Below, piece after piece: positions 9,381 to 17,050 of a stretch of DNA of 64,000 nucleotides (position 1 is the stretch's first letter; every line of letters starts with the position of its first letter). Position numbers and translations under genes: made by a program. The notes below the pieces were generated by a model. The model saw only the letters and a list, made by a program, of their open reading frames with translations, had not been told where the DNA came from and did not search any database. The stretch is from Chryseobacterium angstadtii (lineage in GTDB: Bacteria > Bacteroidota > Bacteroidia > Flavobacteriales > Weeksellaceae), in NCBI RefSeq assembly GCF_001045465.1, contig NZ_LFND01000008.1, positions 153,218-217,217 of the forward strand, given 5' to 3'.

Positions 9381-9857
9381 ATGAAGAAACTCATCCTCGT
9401 AAGACATGCGAAAAGCGACTGGCCGGAAGAAACGGAGGATTTTGACAGACCTTTGGCAGACAAAGGATTGAAAGATGCTATGAACATGTCCCGATTTATG
9501 AAAAGCAATGATATTTCCATTGATTATTTTGTTTCCAGCCCGGCGGTACGTGCCCTGAATACATGCAAGATTTTTAATCAGGCCTATCAGCTTACTATAT
9601 CAACGGAAGACAAACTCTACAATCCCTCAGAAAGAAATTTCGAATCTGTTATCTATGATCTGGATGACAGTGTAAGCTCTGTTGCTTTTTTTTCCCATAA
9701 CAACGGAATTTCCAATTTTGCGAATTCTATCTCGGAAGATATTTTTCATTTTCCTACCTGCGGAGTGGCCGGTTTTGAAATAGACTGCAACTCGTGGTCC
9801 GAATTTGACGGAGCCAAAAAGAAACTTCTTTTCTTTTATGAACCCGGGAAAATTTAA
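9381..9857 (+). CDS. SixA-type histidine phosphatase
   Basis: 158 residues from ATG 9381; the frame is open to 9291, but that extension has no family similarity. The histidine phosphatase RHG motif is 'LILVRHAKSDWPEE' (catalytic His9), followed by 'FVSSPAVRALNTCKIF' and a later 'AFFSHNNGISNF' with the second catalytic His. E. coli SixA dephosphorylates phosphohistidine on HPt or PTS proteins; the target here is unknown. The archaemetzincin gene starts inside its last 20 bases. Confidence 0.88.
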   Translation: MKKLILVRHAKSDWPEETEDFDRPLADKGLKDAMNMSRFMKSNDISIDYFVSSPAVRALNTCKIFNQAYQLTISTEDKLYNPSERNFESVIYDLDDSVSSVAFFSHNNGISNFANSISEDIFHFPTCGVAGFEIDCNSWSEFDGAKKKLLFFYEPGKI

Positions 9858-10722
9858 TTCCTCTATTTTTTATCTGTTTATTCTTCTACTCTTTTTTTCT
9901 TGTCATAAAAAGGAGAAATCCTATATTGAAACCATTTCCTTAAATGATGTTCAGCTTTCTAAAGCCCGTCCCGGCGACTGGAGATATGCCCACGATGAAA
10001 AAATCCAGACTTTTGAAGATTTTCAAAAACTGAAGAAGATAAAACCTGAACCCGGAAAGAATACGATCTATCTTCAGCCTGTCGGAGAATTCAATACACT
10101 TCAGAAAAAGGAAATAGAACTTACCAGGGAATATCTGAGCAAGTATTTCCAGCTGGAAGTGAAAATACTTCCGGTTTTACCTAATTCTGTATTCCCAAAA
10201 TCAGCAAGAAGAATCTCTAAGTACGGCCAGGAACAGATTCTGGCAGGCTATGTTCTGGACAGCCTTCTGATTAAAAGAAAACCTGAAGACGCCCTTGTTC
10301 TCATGGGAATCACAGAAAAAGATCTTTTCCCAAAACCTGAATGGAATTATGTGTTCGGAATGGCATCTTATGAAACCGGTACGGGCGTAACTTCCTTATA
10401 CCGTTTTTCCGATGGCAATCTTTCTGCATCTAATTTTAATGAAAGTCTGGAAAGACTGATTAAAATAAGTTCTCACGAAATCGGGCACATGTTCGGAATC
10501 AGCCACTGTCTGAATGCCAACTGCGTCATGAACGGAACCAATACCCTTCCCGAAACAGATTTTCATTTTGCAAGAGCATGCTCTCTTTGTCAACTGAAAC
10601 TAAACGCCAGTCTGCGATATGATCACCAAAAACGTTTAACGGATCTGAAGCAGTTTTTTGAAAAACAGCATCTCAATTCTGAGCTCTCACGTGCCCAGCA
10701 GGATTTTAATCTGTTTAAATAG
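9838..10722 (+). CDS. Archaemetzincin-type zinc metalloprotease lipoprotein
   Basis: 294 residues from ATG 9838, overlapping the sixA 3' end by 20 bases in another frame. MNPGKFNSSIFYLFILLLFFSC is a lipoprotein signal with Cys22. The zinc site is HEIGHMFGISHC (first His ~213), followed by NANCVM and, 16 residues on, CSLC. This is the archaemetzincin signature HExxHxxGxxHCx4CxM...CxxC, where the four Cys bind a second zinc. Archaemetzincins are usually described as cytosolic proteins of archaea and animals; here the domain is on a membrane-anchored exported protein. Substrate unknown. Confidence 0.87.
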   Translation: MNPGKFNSSIFYLFILLLFFSCHKKEKSYIETISLNDVQLSKARPGDWRYAHDEKIQTFEDFQKLKKIKPEPGKNTIYLQPVGEFNTLQKKEIELTREYLSKYFQLEVKILPVLPNSVFPKSARRISKYGQEQILAGYVLDSLLIKRKPEDALVLMGITEKDLFPKPEWNYVFGMASYETGTGVTSLYRFSDGNLSASNFNESLERLIKISSHEIGHMFGISHCLNANCVMNGTNTLPETDFHFARACSLCQLKLNASLRYDHQKRLTDLKQFFEKQHLNSELSRAQQDFNLFK

Positions 10723-10883
10723 CTCGAAAAATATTCCCAATTCAATTTCATCAATTCATTTCAATAAAAGCTCCTAAAATACGAAGCTAAGCAGTATCTA
10801 TTTCAACAGCTCTCTTTGGATATTTCACCAATTCTTTGTTTATGATTTTTATCAGAACCTGAATGATTTTATTTTTAATAAAG

Positions 10884-10891
10884 TACTTTTG
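10884..10891 (+). promoter_or_regulatory. Candidate -7 element
   Basis: TACTTTTG, 32 bases before the ATG at 10924; no clear -33 box. Confidence 0.45.
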
Positions 10892-10923
10892 TCAAACTTT
10901 TAATTATTCTAAATAAAAATAAA

Positions 10924-11976
10924 ATGAAAAGACAACTTTATTTCTTTCTTTTTGTTTTTCTGTTAGCAGGAAACAAAATGTATTCGCAGGCAACAGCCAA
11001 TGTATTGATTGATAATCTGAATACCCCAAATCCAATGGTGATAGACGGCAGCAACATGTACATTGGTGTTTATTATCTTGATAAAGTCATCAAAGTGAAT
11101 ATTGATGATCCAAGTATTCCTCCGGTGGATGTGGTAACAGGCGTAAACCGTCCTTATGGTCTGGCACTGAAAGATAATATCCTTTACATCTCAGAATTTG
11201 GAGGAGACCGACTTTCAAAGGTGGATCTTAGTGCTCCTCACCAAACCGCGGAAGTGGTTTTAACCGGAATAAGCAGCCCGCTAGGTCTTGAATTTCTCGG
11301 AAACGACTTGTATATGGCACTTGAAGGGGATAACAAAATCGCTAAAATAGATGTAACCCAGCCTACTCCTCAACTGATTGATGTAACACCTGCCCAATCT
11401 CCTTTCGAAATAGAGATTATCGGGAATGAAATCTTTTATACGGAACGATTTGCAAGCCAGATTTCAAAATTTGAGCTAAATACGTTCAACTCACCTACAG
11501 TAGTGGCGCAGGGATTAAGTTATCCATCGGGGCTTACGCATTATGGAAAAGAACTCTTTGTTTGTGAAGCCGGAGCTTCCAAAGTATCCAAAATTAATTA
11601 TGCACAAGCTAACCCTACAGTATCAACAGGGCTTGTTTCAACCGGGTTTGACTATCCTTCAGGATTAACGGTAAAAGGCAGTATCATTTATGTGACAGAC
11701 TTTTTCGCAGGTACACTTTTAAAAGCAGATTTATCCGCTTTATCCGTTTCAGATCACAAGAAGCGTGAAAATACCATGTCTCTTTATCCTAATCCGGCAA
11801 AAGAAACAATAACGGTTAAGAATGCTCCTGCAAAAGATTATAAGATATTCGGAATGATTGGAAACCTTGTGCTTTCAGGAAAAATGGAAAGAGACTCTAT
11901 TAACGTAAGCCAGCTTACAAAAGGCGTTTACATCATCCAGATTGGTGATGTTATCCAGAAATTCATCAAAGAGTAA
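10924..11976 (+). CDS. Secreted beta-propeller with T9SS sorting domain
   Basis: 350 residues with a signal peptide (1-22, ending MYSQA). Residues ~25-270 hold repeated propeller blades ('GLALKDNILYISEFGGDRLSKVDL', 'GLEFLGNDLYMALEGDNKIAKIDV', 'GLTHYGKELFVCEAGASKVSKI') like NHL/SMP-30 or YncE repeats. The C-terminal ~70 residues start 'SLYPNPAKETITVK' and end 'KGVYIIQIGDVIQKFIKE', a type A T9SS sorting domain. The protein should cross the outer membrane through T9SS and be released or anchored. Single-gene unit with a strong downstream terminator. Confidence 0.85.
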   Translation: MKRQLYFFLFVFLLAGNKMYSQATANVLIDNLNTPNPMVIDGSNMYIGVYYLDKVIKVNIDDPSIPPVDVVTGVNRPYGLALKDNILYISEFGGDRLSKVDLSAPHQTAEVVLTGISSPLGLEFLGNDLYMALEGDNKIAKIDVTQPTPQLIDVTPAQSPFEIEIIGNEIFYTERFASQISKFELNTFNSPTVVAQGLSYPSGLTHYGKELFVCEAGASKVSKINYAQANPTVSTGLVSTGFDYPSGLTVKGSIIYVTDFFAGTLLKADLSALSVSDHKKRENTMSLYPNPAKETITVKNAPAKDYKIFGMIGNLVLSGKMERDSINVSQLTKGVYIIQIGDVIQKFIKE

Positions 11977-11992
11977 CACCAAATTTTATATA

Positions 11993-12032
11993 AAAACAAA
12001 GAGCTTCAGCATGTGTTGAAGCTCTTTGTTTT
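11993..12032. terminator. Bidirectional intrinsic terminator
   Basis: 16-bp perfect stem AAAACAAAGAGCTTCA / TGAAGCTCTTTGTTTT around an 8-base loop, with T-runs on both strands. Lies between convergent genes. Confidence 0.9.
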
Positions 12033-12085
12033 AACTCTTAACTAAAGTATTATGGAAAGCAATTTTGCTTTTTTGCCATTTAGCC

Positions 12086-13630
12086 TTATATTTTTTTCAA
12101 GTTCAGATCATCAAAATCAAAGCTGAAATCGGTGACATCTGAAATCGGTTTTAATTCGGCGGACTCTGCTTTTCCGTTTTCATCATACTTAAAAATAATG
12201 TAGGCATCTGCATCATAGCTTCTGTCATCCCATTTCACAATAAACGAATTGTTGGAATAAGGAAGCAGCTCCCCTTTCAATCTTGGAGAGTTTTTACAGA
12301 CAATTCTGTAGGTATTCCCCTGTTGTGAGATTTCAACATCTCCAAACCACTGGTCGTTATATTTCCCTGTGAATTGCTCAGCTTTTGGCTGAAGATTTTT
12401 ATCTTTTTTAAATGCTTCAGATTTTGCGAAAGCCTCTTTTTTCTGTTTATCGAAATCGGCATTTACTTTGGACATTCTTTCTCCGTAGGTTTTCAGCCAG
12501 TTTCTATCCGCAACACCTAAATAAGAATCTTTTACCGTATTGGTTATTGTATTAAAAGCAGCTCCGGACTGCTGGTTGGTAAGTACTACAATGCCCAGCT
12601 TCAGATCCGGAATCAAAGTAAATTGCGTAACCGTTCCGATAAGACCTCCTGTGTGCTGAATCTGTTTATGTCCTTTCACATCGCTCAGGAACCATCCTAA
12701 ACCATACCCGTAAAAGCTGGTGTCATAAGGATTCTTTAAAGCAACTCTATCCGGAATCTGCAAGCTCCATAACTGTTGTACATTTTTATCTGAAACGAGT
12801 TTCTTACCGTCTTTAGTGGTGAAATTATTTAAAAGACAGTCTGCCCATGCAGTCATATCTTTAATATTACTCATAATTCCTCCGGCAGCATTTCCTGTTT
12901 CATTCCAATCGTGAGGAACGGCAATGGCTTTTCCGTCTACAGGAGCATGAGCATCAATTTTATTGGCTACCACTTTAGCTCTGTTGTAGCTTCCAAAACT
13001 GGAAGTCATTCCTACAGGTTTCATAATTCTCTGCTCGATAAACTCGGCCCAGCTTAATCCTGAAATTCTGTGGATCACTTCTCCGGCTACGATAAACATG
13101 ATATTGTTGTAATCCAGTTTTGTTCTGAAAGGATTTTCCGGCTTCAGATATCTTACATTGTGAACGATATCATTCACCGTCAGATTTCCGCCTTCAGGAA
13201 AAAACATCAGATCTCCCTGCCCTAACCCTAATCCGGCTCTGTGCGTCACAAGGTCTTTGATTGTAACATTTTGGGAAACATATGGATCGTACATCTGAAA
13301 TTCAGGGATATATTTTGAAACTTTATCGTCCCAGTTCAGTTTTCCTTCGTCTGCTAAAATGGCCAAAGCAGTACAGGTGAATCCTTTGGAGTTGGAAGCA
13401 ATTCCTACCAATGTATTGTCGTCCATCGGCTGTTTGGTGGTTAGAGAACGTTGTCCGAAACCTTTGGAATAGATCACTTTTCCATCTTTAATAATCCCAA
13501 CGGACATTCCCGGAACATCAAAAGTTTTTAAAGTATTCTGGATAAGCTCATCCAATTTCTTTTCTTCAACCTGAGCATTGAAAAGCCCTACTGCTGCAAG
13601 AAAAAGTAAAAGAGAAAATTTCTGCTTCAT
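12086..13630 (-). CDS. Serine hydrolase, beta-lactamase class C / penicillin-binding-like, DUF3471
   Basis: 514 residues, signal peptide 1-19 (GLFNAQ). Residues ~25-380 form the beta-lactamase/transpeptidase-like domain: 'GIASNSKGFTCTALAILADEGKL' holds the catalytic SxxK (SNSK), 'LDYNN' fits the YxN position, and 'IQHTGGLIGTVT' the HTG form of the KTG motif. Residues ~390-500 resemble the DUF3471 tail common in such exported hydrolases. The family includes esterases and D-amino-acid peptidases as well as lactamases, so antibiotic hydrolysis should not be assumed. Monocistronic. Confidence 0.88.
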   Translation of the reverse strand: MKQKFSLLLFLAAVGLFNAQVEEKKLDELIQNTLKTFDVPGMSVGIIKDGKVIYSKGFGQRSLTTKQPMDDNTLVGIASNSKGFTCTALAILADEGKLNWDDKVSKYIPEFQMYDPYVSQNVTIKDLVTHRAGLGLGQGDLMFFPEGGNLTVNDIVHNVRYLKPENPFRTKLDYNNIMFIVAGEVIHRISGLSWAEFIEQRIMKPVGMTSSFGSYNRAKVVANKIDAHAPVDGKAIAVPHDWNETGNAAGGIMSNIKDMTAWADCLLNNFTTKDGKKLVSDKNVQQLWSLQIPDRVALKNPYDTSFYGYGLGWFLSDVKGHKQIQHTGGLIGTVTQFTLIPDLKLGIVVLTNQQSGAAFNTITNTVKDSYLGVADRNWLKTYGERMSKVNADFDKQKKEAFAKSEAFKKDKNLQPKAEQFTGKYNDQWFGDVEISQQGNTYRIVCKNSPRLKGELLPYSNNSFIVKWDDRSYDADAYIIFKYDENGKAESAELKPISDVTDFSFDFDDLNLKKI

Positions 13631-13646
13631 TTTTTTTTAATTTTCT

Positions 13647-13654
13647 CAAATTTA
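13647..13654 (-). promoter_or_regulatory. Candidate -7 element for the serine hydrolase
   Basis: Minus strand TAAATTTG, 16 bases before the ATG at 13630. Confidence 0.45.
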
Positions 13655-13726
13655 GTAAATATTCGGTGACTCAAATTTTGCAGCTGAAAAAAATTATCTA
13701 TTTTCCCAACATTCAATTTTATCTGA

Positions 13727-14149
13727 ATGAAAAAATCAGCTTATCTATTTCTATTCATATTTTTTACAGCTACCCTTTTTAAAAGTCAGACTAAGGTTGA
13801 TTCTTCATTTCTTATTAACACATGGAAACTGGTGAAAATAGACCAATTAACTTATATCTTTAAAAGTCAGGAAAATTTTGATCAAAAATGGGGTGGAATA
13901 AGGTTTAAGAAGAATGGAAAATTTGTATCCTCCAATGCTAAACCAGCATGTGGTACAACTATAATAGAGAAGCTTCAGTCTAATCAATTAAAGCTGTATC
14001 GTAATCGTGGAACATGGAAAATAGATTCTGACACTACCATTATCATAACAAGTCCTAAACTCCTAGCGCTCAAAGGTAAATTCATTATATCACAGCTTCC
14101 CGATAAAAGTCTGTCGTTAAAAAGATTCATTAAAATAGTCAAGAAATAA
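13727..14149 (+). CDS. Small exported lipocalin-like protein
   Basis: 140 residues. Signal peptide MKKSAYLFLFIFFTATLFKSQ (1-21). The mature part begins 'DSSFLINTWKLVKID', and beta-strand-like segments follow ('KWGGIRFKKNGKFVSS', 'RGTWKIDSDTTIIIT', 'GKFIISQLPDKSLSL'), a layout like the small lipocalin-like domain proteins of Bacteroidota ('G/NxWKL...'). Two Cys (signal aside) are not obviously paired. Higher AT content than its neighbours. Function unknown. Confidence 0.6.
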   Translation: MKKSAYLFLFIFFTATLFKSQTKVDSSFLINTWKLVKIDQLTYIFKSQENFDQKWGGIRFKKNGKFVSSNAKPACGTTIIEKLQSNQLKLYRNRGTWKIDSDTTIIITSPKLLALKGKFIISQLPDKSLSLKRFIKIVKK

Positions 14150-14157
14150 ATCTTTCC

Positions 14158-14165
14158 TAACTTTG
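14158..14165 (+). promoter_or_regulatory. Candidate -7 element
   Basis: TAACTTTG, 18 bases before the ATG at 14184. It overlaps an in-frame TTG (14163), which argues against that TTG as a start. Confidence 0.5.
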
Positions 14166-14183
14166 CACAAATTTCAGATCTTC

Positions 14184-14681
14184 ATGACAAAAATCCTCCT
14201 TCTTTCCGATTCCCATTCTTATATAGATGACCGTATTTTGGAATATGCGCGTCAGGCTGATGAAATCTGGCACTGTGGAGATTTTGGAAGTATGGAAGTT
14301 ATTGAAGAACTGGAAAAAATAAAACCGTTAAAAGGAGTTTACGGAAATATCGACAATGCAAAGATCCGGGCTGAATTTCCTGAAGTAAACCGTTTTTTCT
14401 GTGAGGATCTTGAAGTTTTAATGATCCATATCGGCGGGTATCCCGGAAAATATACACCGCTTACTCATAAGGAAATTTCTGAAAAAGCTCCGAAATTATT
14501 TATTTCAGGGCATTCCCACATTTTAAAAGCGATGTTTGATCAGAAAAACAATCTTCTGCACTTAAATCCGGGAGCCTGCGGAAAACAGGGCTGGCATAAA
14601 ACAAGAACGATGATGCGCTTTGTGGTGGAAGGAGAGGAAATCAAGGATCTGGAAATCATTGAACTTGGACCGAAAAATTAA
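14184..14681 (+). CDS. YfcE/MJ0936-type metallophosphoesterase
   Basis: 165 residues from ATG 14184. Compact calcineurin-like phosphodiesterase with 'LLLSDSHSY' (motif I, D-x-H), 'WHCGDFGSMEVIE' (GD), 'VYGNIDNA' (GNxD), 'LMIHIGGYPGK' and 'ISGHSHILK' (GHSH). These residues bind two metals. Size and motif spacing match YfcE/MJ0936 enzymes, which cleave phosphodiesters in vitro; the physiological substrate is unknown. It is followed by the Smr and DUF3822 genes on the same strand, with small gaps. Confidence 0.9.
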   Translation: MTKILLLSDSHSYIDDRILEYARQADEIWHCGDFGSMEVIEELEKIKPLKGVYGNIDNAKIRAEFPEVNRFFCEDLEVLMIHIGGYPGKYTPLTHKEISEKAPKLFISGHSHILKAMFDQKNNLLHLNPGACGKQGWHKTRTMMRFVVEGEEIKDLEIIELGPKN

Positions 14682-14731
14682 TTTTAACAATCAATCTGAA
14701 CAGATTCAATCATAAAAAAGGGAGACATTAC

Positions 14732-15226
14732 ATGAAAATCGGGGACAAAGTTTCTGTAGTAGATGAGGATTTAAGCGGAAGCATTACTTCTGTGAACGGT
14801 AATATTGTTGTTTTTAAAGATGAGTATGGATTTACCTACAAGTATCCGAAAGAGAAACTTGTTCCAAAAAATGCCGATCTTTATGAAAATATGAGGGTCG
14901 AGAGAAAAGCAGAGCCTAAAAAAGTGGTTTCCAAAAAACACCAGAAAAATCATATGGTTCTGGATCTTCACTTTCATCATTTGGTTAAAAATCCCAATGA
15001 TTATGATAGTTTTGAAAGACTTTTCATTCAGAAAGCAAAACTGACAGAGGTTCTTGAGTTCTGTAGAAAGCATCATCTGAAAAGGCTTGAAATTGTACAC
15101 GGAATCGGTGACGGGACGCTGCAGAAAATGGTTATGGATGTTTTAGAAAGCCAGACGGATATTGATTTTTACAATAAGGAAATACTTCACCATCAATCAG
15201 GTGCCGTTATGATAGAATTTCACTAA
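14732..15226 (+). CDS. DUF2027 / Smr domain protein
   Basis: 164 residues. The N-terminal ~55 residues ('MKIGDKVSVVDEDLSGSITSV') look like the beta-barrel region of MutS2-associated/DUF2027 proteins. The C-terminal ~90 residues are an Smr domain: 'LDLHFHHLV' (the LDLHxxxxxxA position) and 'IVHGIGDGTLQKMV' (HGxGxGxL). Smr domains bind and often nick nucleic acids. A rare Shine-Dalgarno-like GGGAGA (14721-14726) precedes the ATG. Cellular role unknown. Confidence 0.85.
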   Translation: MKIGDKVSVVDEDLSGSITSVNGNIVVFKDEYGFTYKYPKEKLVPKNADLYENMRVERKAEPKKVVSKKHQKNHMVLDLHFHHLVKNPNDYDSFERLFIQKAKLTEVLEFCRKHHLKRLEIVHGIGDGTLQKMVMDVLESQTDIDFYNKEILHHQSGAVMIEFH

Positions 15227-15231
15227 ATTTG
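15224..15231 (+). promoter_or_regulatory. Candidate -7 element overlapping a stop codon
   Basis: TAAATTTG; its first three bases are the TAA stop of the Smr gene. 13 bases before the ATG at 15245. Confidence 0.4.
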
Positions 15232-15244
15232 CATCAATTGAAAT

Positions 15245-15961
15245 ATGAACGTACTTAATTTACTTTTTACCAAAGACGGATTAATCTGCCAGATTGCAAA
15301 AAACAAAAGCATTCTGGAGGAAAAGTCTTATTTCGTTACCGAAGAAACACCGGAAAATTTAATTGAAGACAAACTGGATGAGATTCTTCTCAAGCAAAGG
15401 TTTGAAGAGATCCATGTGATTTCGGCACTGAATCATTTTACGCTGATGCCGGAAGGATTTTCAGAGCATGAGGCAGGATTTGAACTCATTGCTTTCAATG
15501 CTCCGGCTGATCGGGAAAAAGAGGAACTGATGCTTTCCGTGAACAAAAGATTCGGAGTTCAGTTTTATTATACATTTCCTAAAAATCTGTATAAGAAAAT
15601 AAAAGAGCTGGCGGTTCCTGTTCATTTTAATTTTTCTGGAGAAAAGTTTTTGAACTCTATCAACAATAAGAACAGTAAGGAAATTCATATCAATCTGTAT
15701 CACAACCAGTGTGAGTTTTTTGCTATTGATAACAAGAAAGTCATTTTATACAACAATCTGGATGTGAATTCTGAAGTAGATTTTCTTTATTTCGTGATGT
15801 TTACGCTGAGCAAAATAGGTTTTGGAATCAATGAAACCAATTTCTATGCGTATGGAGAAACAACGGAAAATGAAACGTTTATTTCCGAGCTTCAGAAGTT
15901 CGTTAAGAATATGAGAATTGTCTTTGACAATGTTCCCAATAAAAATTTTATACTTAATTAA
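15245..15961 (+). CDS. DUF3822 family protein
   Basis: 238 residues, no signal peptide or membrane segment. The sequence ('MNVLNLLFTKDGLICQIAKNKSILEEKSYF', 'LMLSVNKRFGVQFYYTFPKNLYKKI', 'INLYHNQCEFFAIDNKKVILYNNLDVNSEVDFLYFVM') matches the conserved Bacteroidota family DUF3822, with an ASKHA/actin-like feel (two repeated alpha/beta halves). In this group the gene commonly sits directly before rsmD, as here. Function unproven. Confidence 0.82.
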   Translation: MNVLNLLFTKDGLICQIAKNKSILEEKSYFVTEETPENLIEDKLDEILLKQRFEEIHVISALNHFTLMPEGFSEHEAGFELIAFNAPADREKEELMLSVNKRFGVQFYYTFPKNLYKKIKELAVPVHFNFSGEKFLNSINNKNSKEIHINLYHNQCEFFAIDNKKVILYNNLDVNSEVDFLYFVMFTLSKIGFGINETNFYAYGETTENETFISELQKFVKNMRIVFDNVPNKNFILN

Positions 15962-15963
15962 AA

Positions 15964-16033
15964 GGGACTAGGAATCAGGAATGAGGGCTTAGCCTTAATG
16001 CGTTTCCCTACTTCCTAAAACCTATTACCTAAA
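15964..16033. repeat. Inverted pair of heptamer arrays (NNTAGGN)
   Basis: Left arm on the plus strand: four 7-mers GGGACTA, GGAATCA, GGAATGA, GGGCTTA (15964-15991). Right arm: CCCTACT, TCCTAAA, ACCTATT, ACCTAAA (16006-16033), which on the minus strand read NNTAGGN. The 14-base centre holds no gene. It fills the DUF3822-rsmD gap. Confidence 0.7.
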
Positions 16034-16045
16034 TCTTAAACAAAT

Positions 16046-16618
16046 ATGTTCAGAATAATCTCAGGCAAATGGAAAGCTAAAAAAATAGCCGCACCCAAGA
16101 ATTTTGATGTAAGGCCTACTACGGATTTCGCAAAAGAAGCGCTTTTCAGTATCCTGGAAAACAAATATGACATGCAGTCTATTGCCGTACTTGATCTTTT
16201 TGCAGGTATCGGCTCCATTACTTTTGAATTTGCTTCCCGCGGATGCCAGGATGTTACTTCAGTTGAGCTGAATCCGAAACACACCAGCTTTATCAATTCT
16301 ACGGCTTCGGAACTCGATATGTCTTTGCAGATCAATGTTCAGAGAGGTGATGTTTTCGACTGGCTTAAAAAATTCAGAAACAAGAAGAGCTTCGAGATTG
16401 TATTTTCTGATGCTCCTTTCGAAATGGAAGAAAAGAAATATTACGAGCTGCTGTCTTTAGTGCTTAACAATAAATTTGTAAAGCCCAACGGTATTCTGAT
16501 CGTAGAGCATCAAAGCAGAATGAAACTTGAACATCCCAATTTAATAGACACGCGAAAATACGGAAATGTAAGTTTCAGTTTTTTCGAAGCGAATAAAGAT
16601 GATAATCAGGAAATTTAA
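16046..16618 (+). CDS. rsmD: 16S rRNA (guanine-N2)-methyltransferase RsmD
   Basis: 190 residues. 'MFRIISGKWKAKKI' and 'VRPTTDFAKEALFSIL' are the family N-terminus; 'LDLFAGIGSITFEFASRG' (49-66) is the SAM-binding motif I; 'SVELNP' (~72) is the acidic ribose contact. E. coli RsmD methylates G966. The catalytic [DN]PP[YF] motif reads DAPF here (122-125), see findings. Its 3' end overlaps the convergent HxlR gene by 4 bases. Confidence 0.9.
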   Translation: MFRIISGKWKAKKIAAPKNFDVRPTTDFAKEALFSILENKYDMQSIAVLDLFAGIGSITFEFASRGCQDVTSVELNPKHTSFINSTASELDMSLQINVQRGDVFDWLKKFRNKKSFEIVFSDAPFEMEEKKYYELLSLVLNNKFVKPNGILIVEHQSRMKLEHPNLIDTRKYGNVSFSFFEANKDDNQEI

Positions 16619-16965
16619 TTCCTGATTATTTTTTTTACGGAAAGTTCCGGTGCAGCAATTCCCCAATTGGTAATGGCTTCAATAACCGGAAGCAGCGTTT
16701 TTCCGAAATCTGTCAGTGTATATTCTACCATCAACGGAGGTTTTTCCGTATATACCTTTCTGTTGACGATATGATCTTCCTCGAGCTGTTTCAATTGCAG
16801 ACTCAGTGTTCTTTCCGTAATGGTGGGAATTAATTTTCTTAATTCATTATATCTTTTGGCTCCGTCTGTCAGATGGAACAAAATCACAGCCTTCCACTTT
16901 CCTCCGATAAACTTCATGGTTACGCTGGTACAGCAGGGATATTCTTTATTATCTATCGTATACAT
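16615..16965 (-). CDS. HxlR-family transcriptional regulator
   Basis: 116 residues, a winged helix-turn-helix: 'CCTSVTMKFIGGKWKAVILFHLTDGAKRYNELRKLIPTIT' then 'ERTLSLQLKQLEEDHIVNRKVY' and the wing 'VEYTLTDFGKTLLPVI'. A conserved N-terminal Cys pair (11-12) fits the thiol/aldehyde-sensing members (HxlR, YodB, HypR). It is divergent from a nitroreductase gene; the 85-base gap holds facing promoters and a 13-bp inverted repeat, pointing to local and auto-regulation. HypR/YodB-type regulators control nitroreductases in Bacillus. Confidence 0.9.
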   Translation of the reverse strand: MYTIDNKEYPCCTSVTMKFIGGKWKAVILFHLTDGAKRYNELRKLIPTITERTLSLQLKQLEEDHIVNRKVYTEKPPLMVEYTLTDFGKTLLPVIEAITNWGIAAPELSVKKIIRN

Positions 16966-16993
16966 TTTATACTATCATTTTTTACCGTTATTG

Positions 16994-17001
16994 CAAAGGT
17001 A
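16994..17001 (-). promoter_or_regulatory. -7 element of the hxlR gene
   Basis: Minus strand TACCTTTG, 28 bases before the ATG at 16965; operator arm 11 bases downstream. Confidence 0.5.
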
Positions 17002-17013
17002 ATAAACTTAAAT

Positions 17014-17021
17014 TACTTTTG
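17014..17021 (+). promoter_or_regulatory. -7 element of the nitroreductase gene
   Basis: TACTTTTG with TTG 20 bases upstream (16991-16993) as -33; 29 bases before the ATG at 17051; operator arm 7 bases downstream. Confidence 0.6.
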
Positions 17022-17050
17022 TAACTATAAAAATGATAGTACAATAATTT

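Larger units (their letters stand above)
16970..17041. promoter_or_regulatory. Paired operator half-sites for the HxlR regulator
   Basis: TACTATCATTTTT (16970-16982) and AAAAATGATAGTA (17029-17041) form a 13-bp perfect inverted repeat with a 46-base spacer. Each arm lies just downstream of one of the two facing -7 elements. Confidence 0.65.

Noticed and set aside
12086..13630. Antibiotic-resistance beta-lactamase
   Set aside because: The SxxK/YxN/HTG layout with a DUF3471 tail is shared by esterases and peptidases; nothing supports drug hydrolysis in particular.
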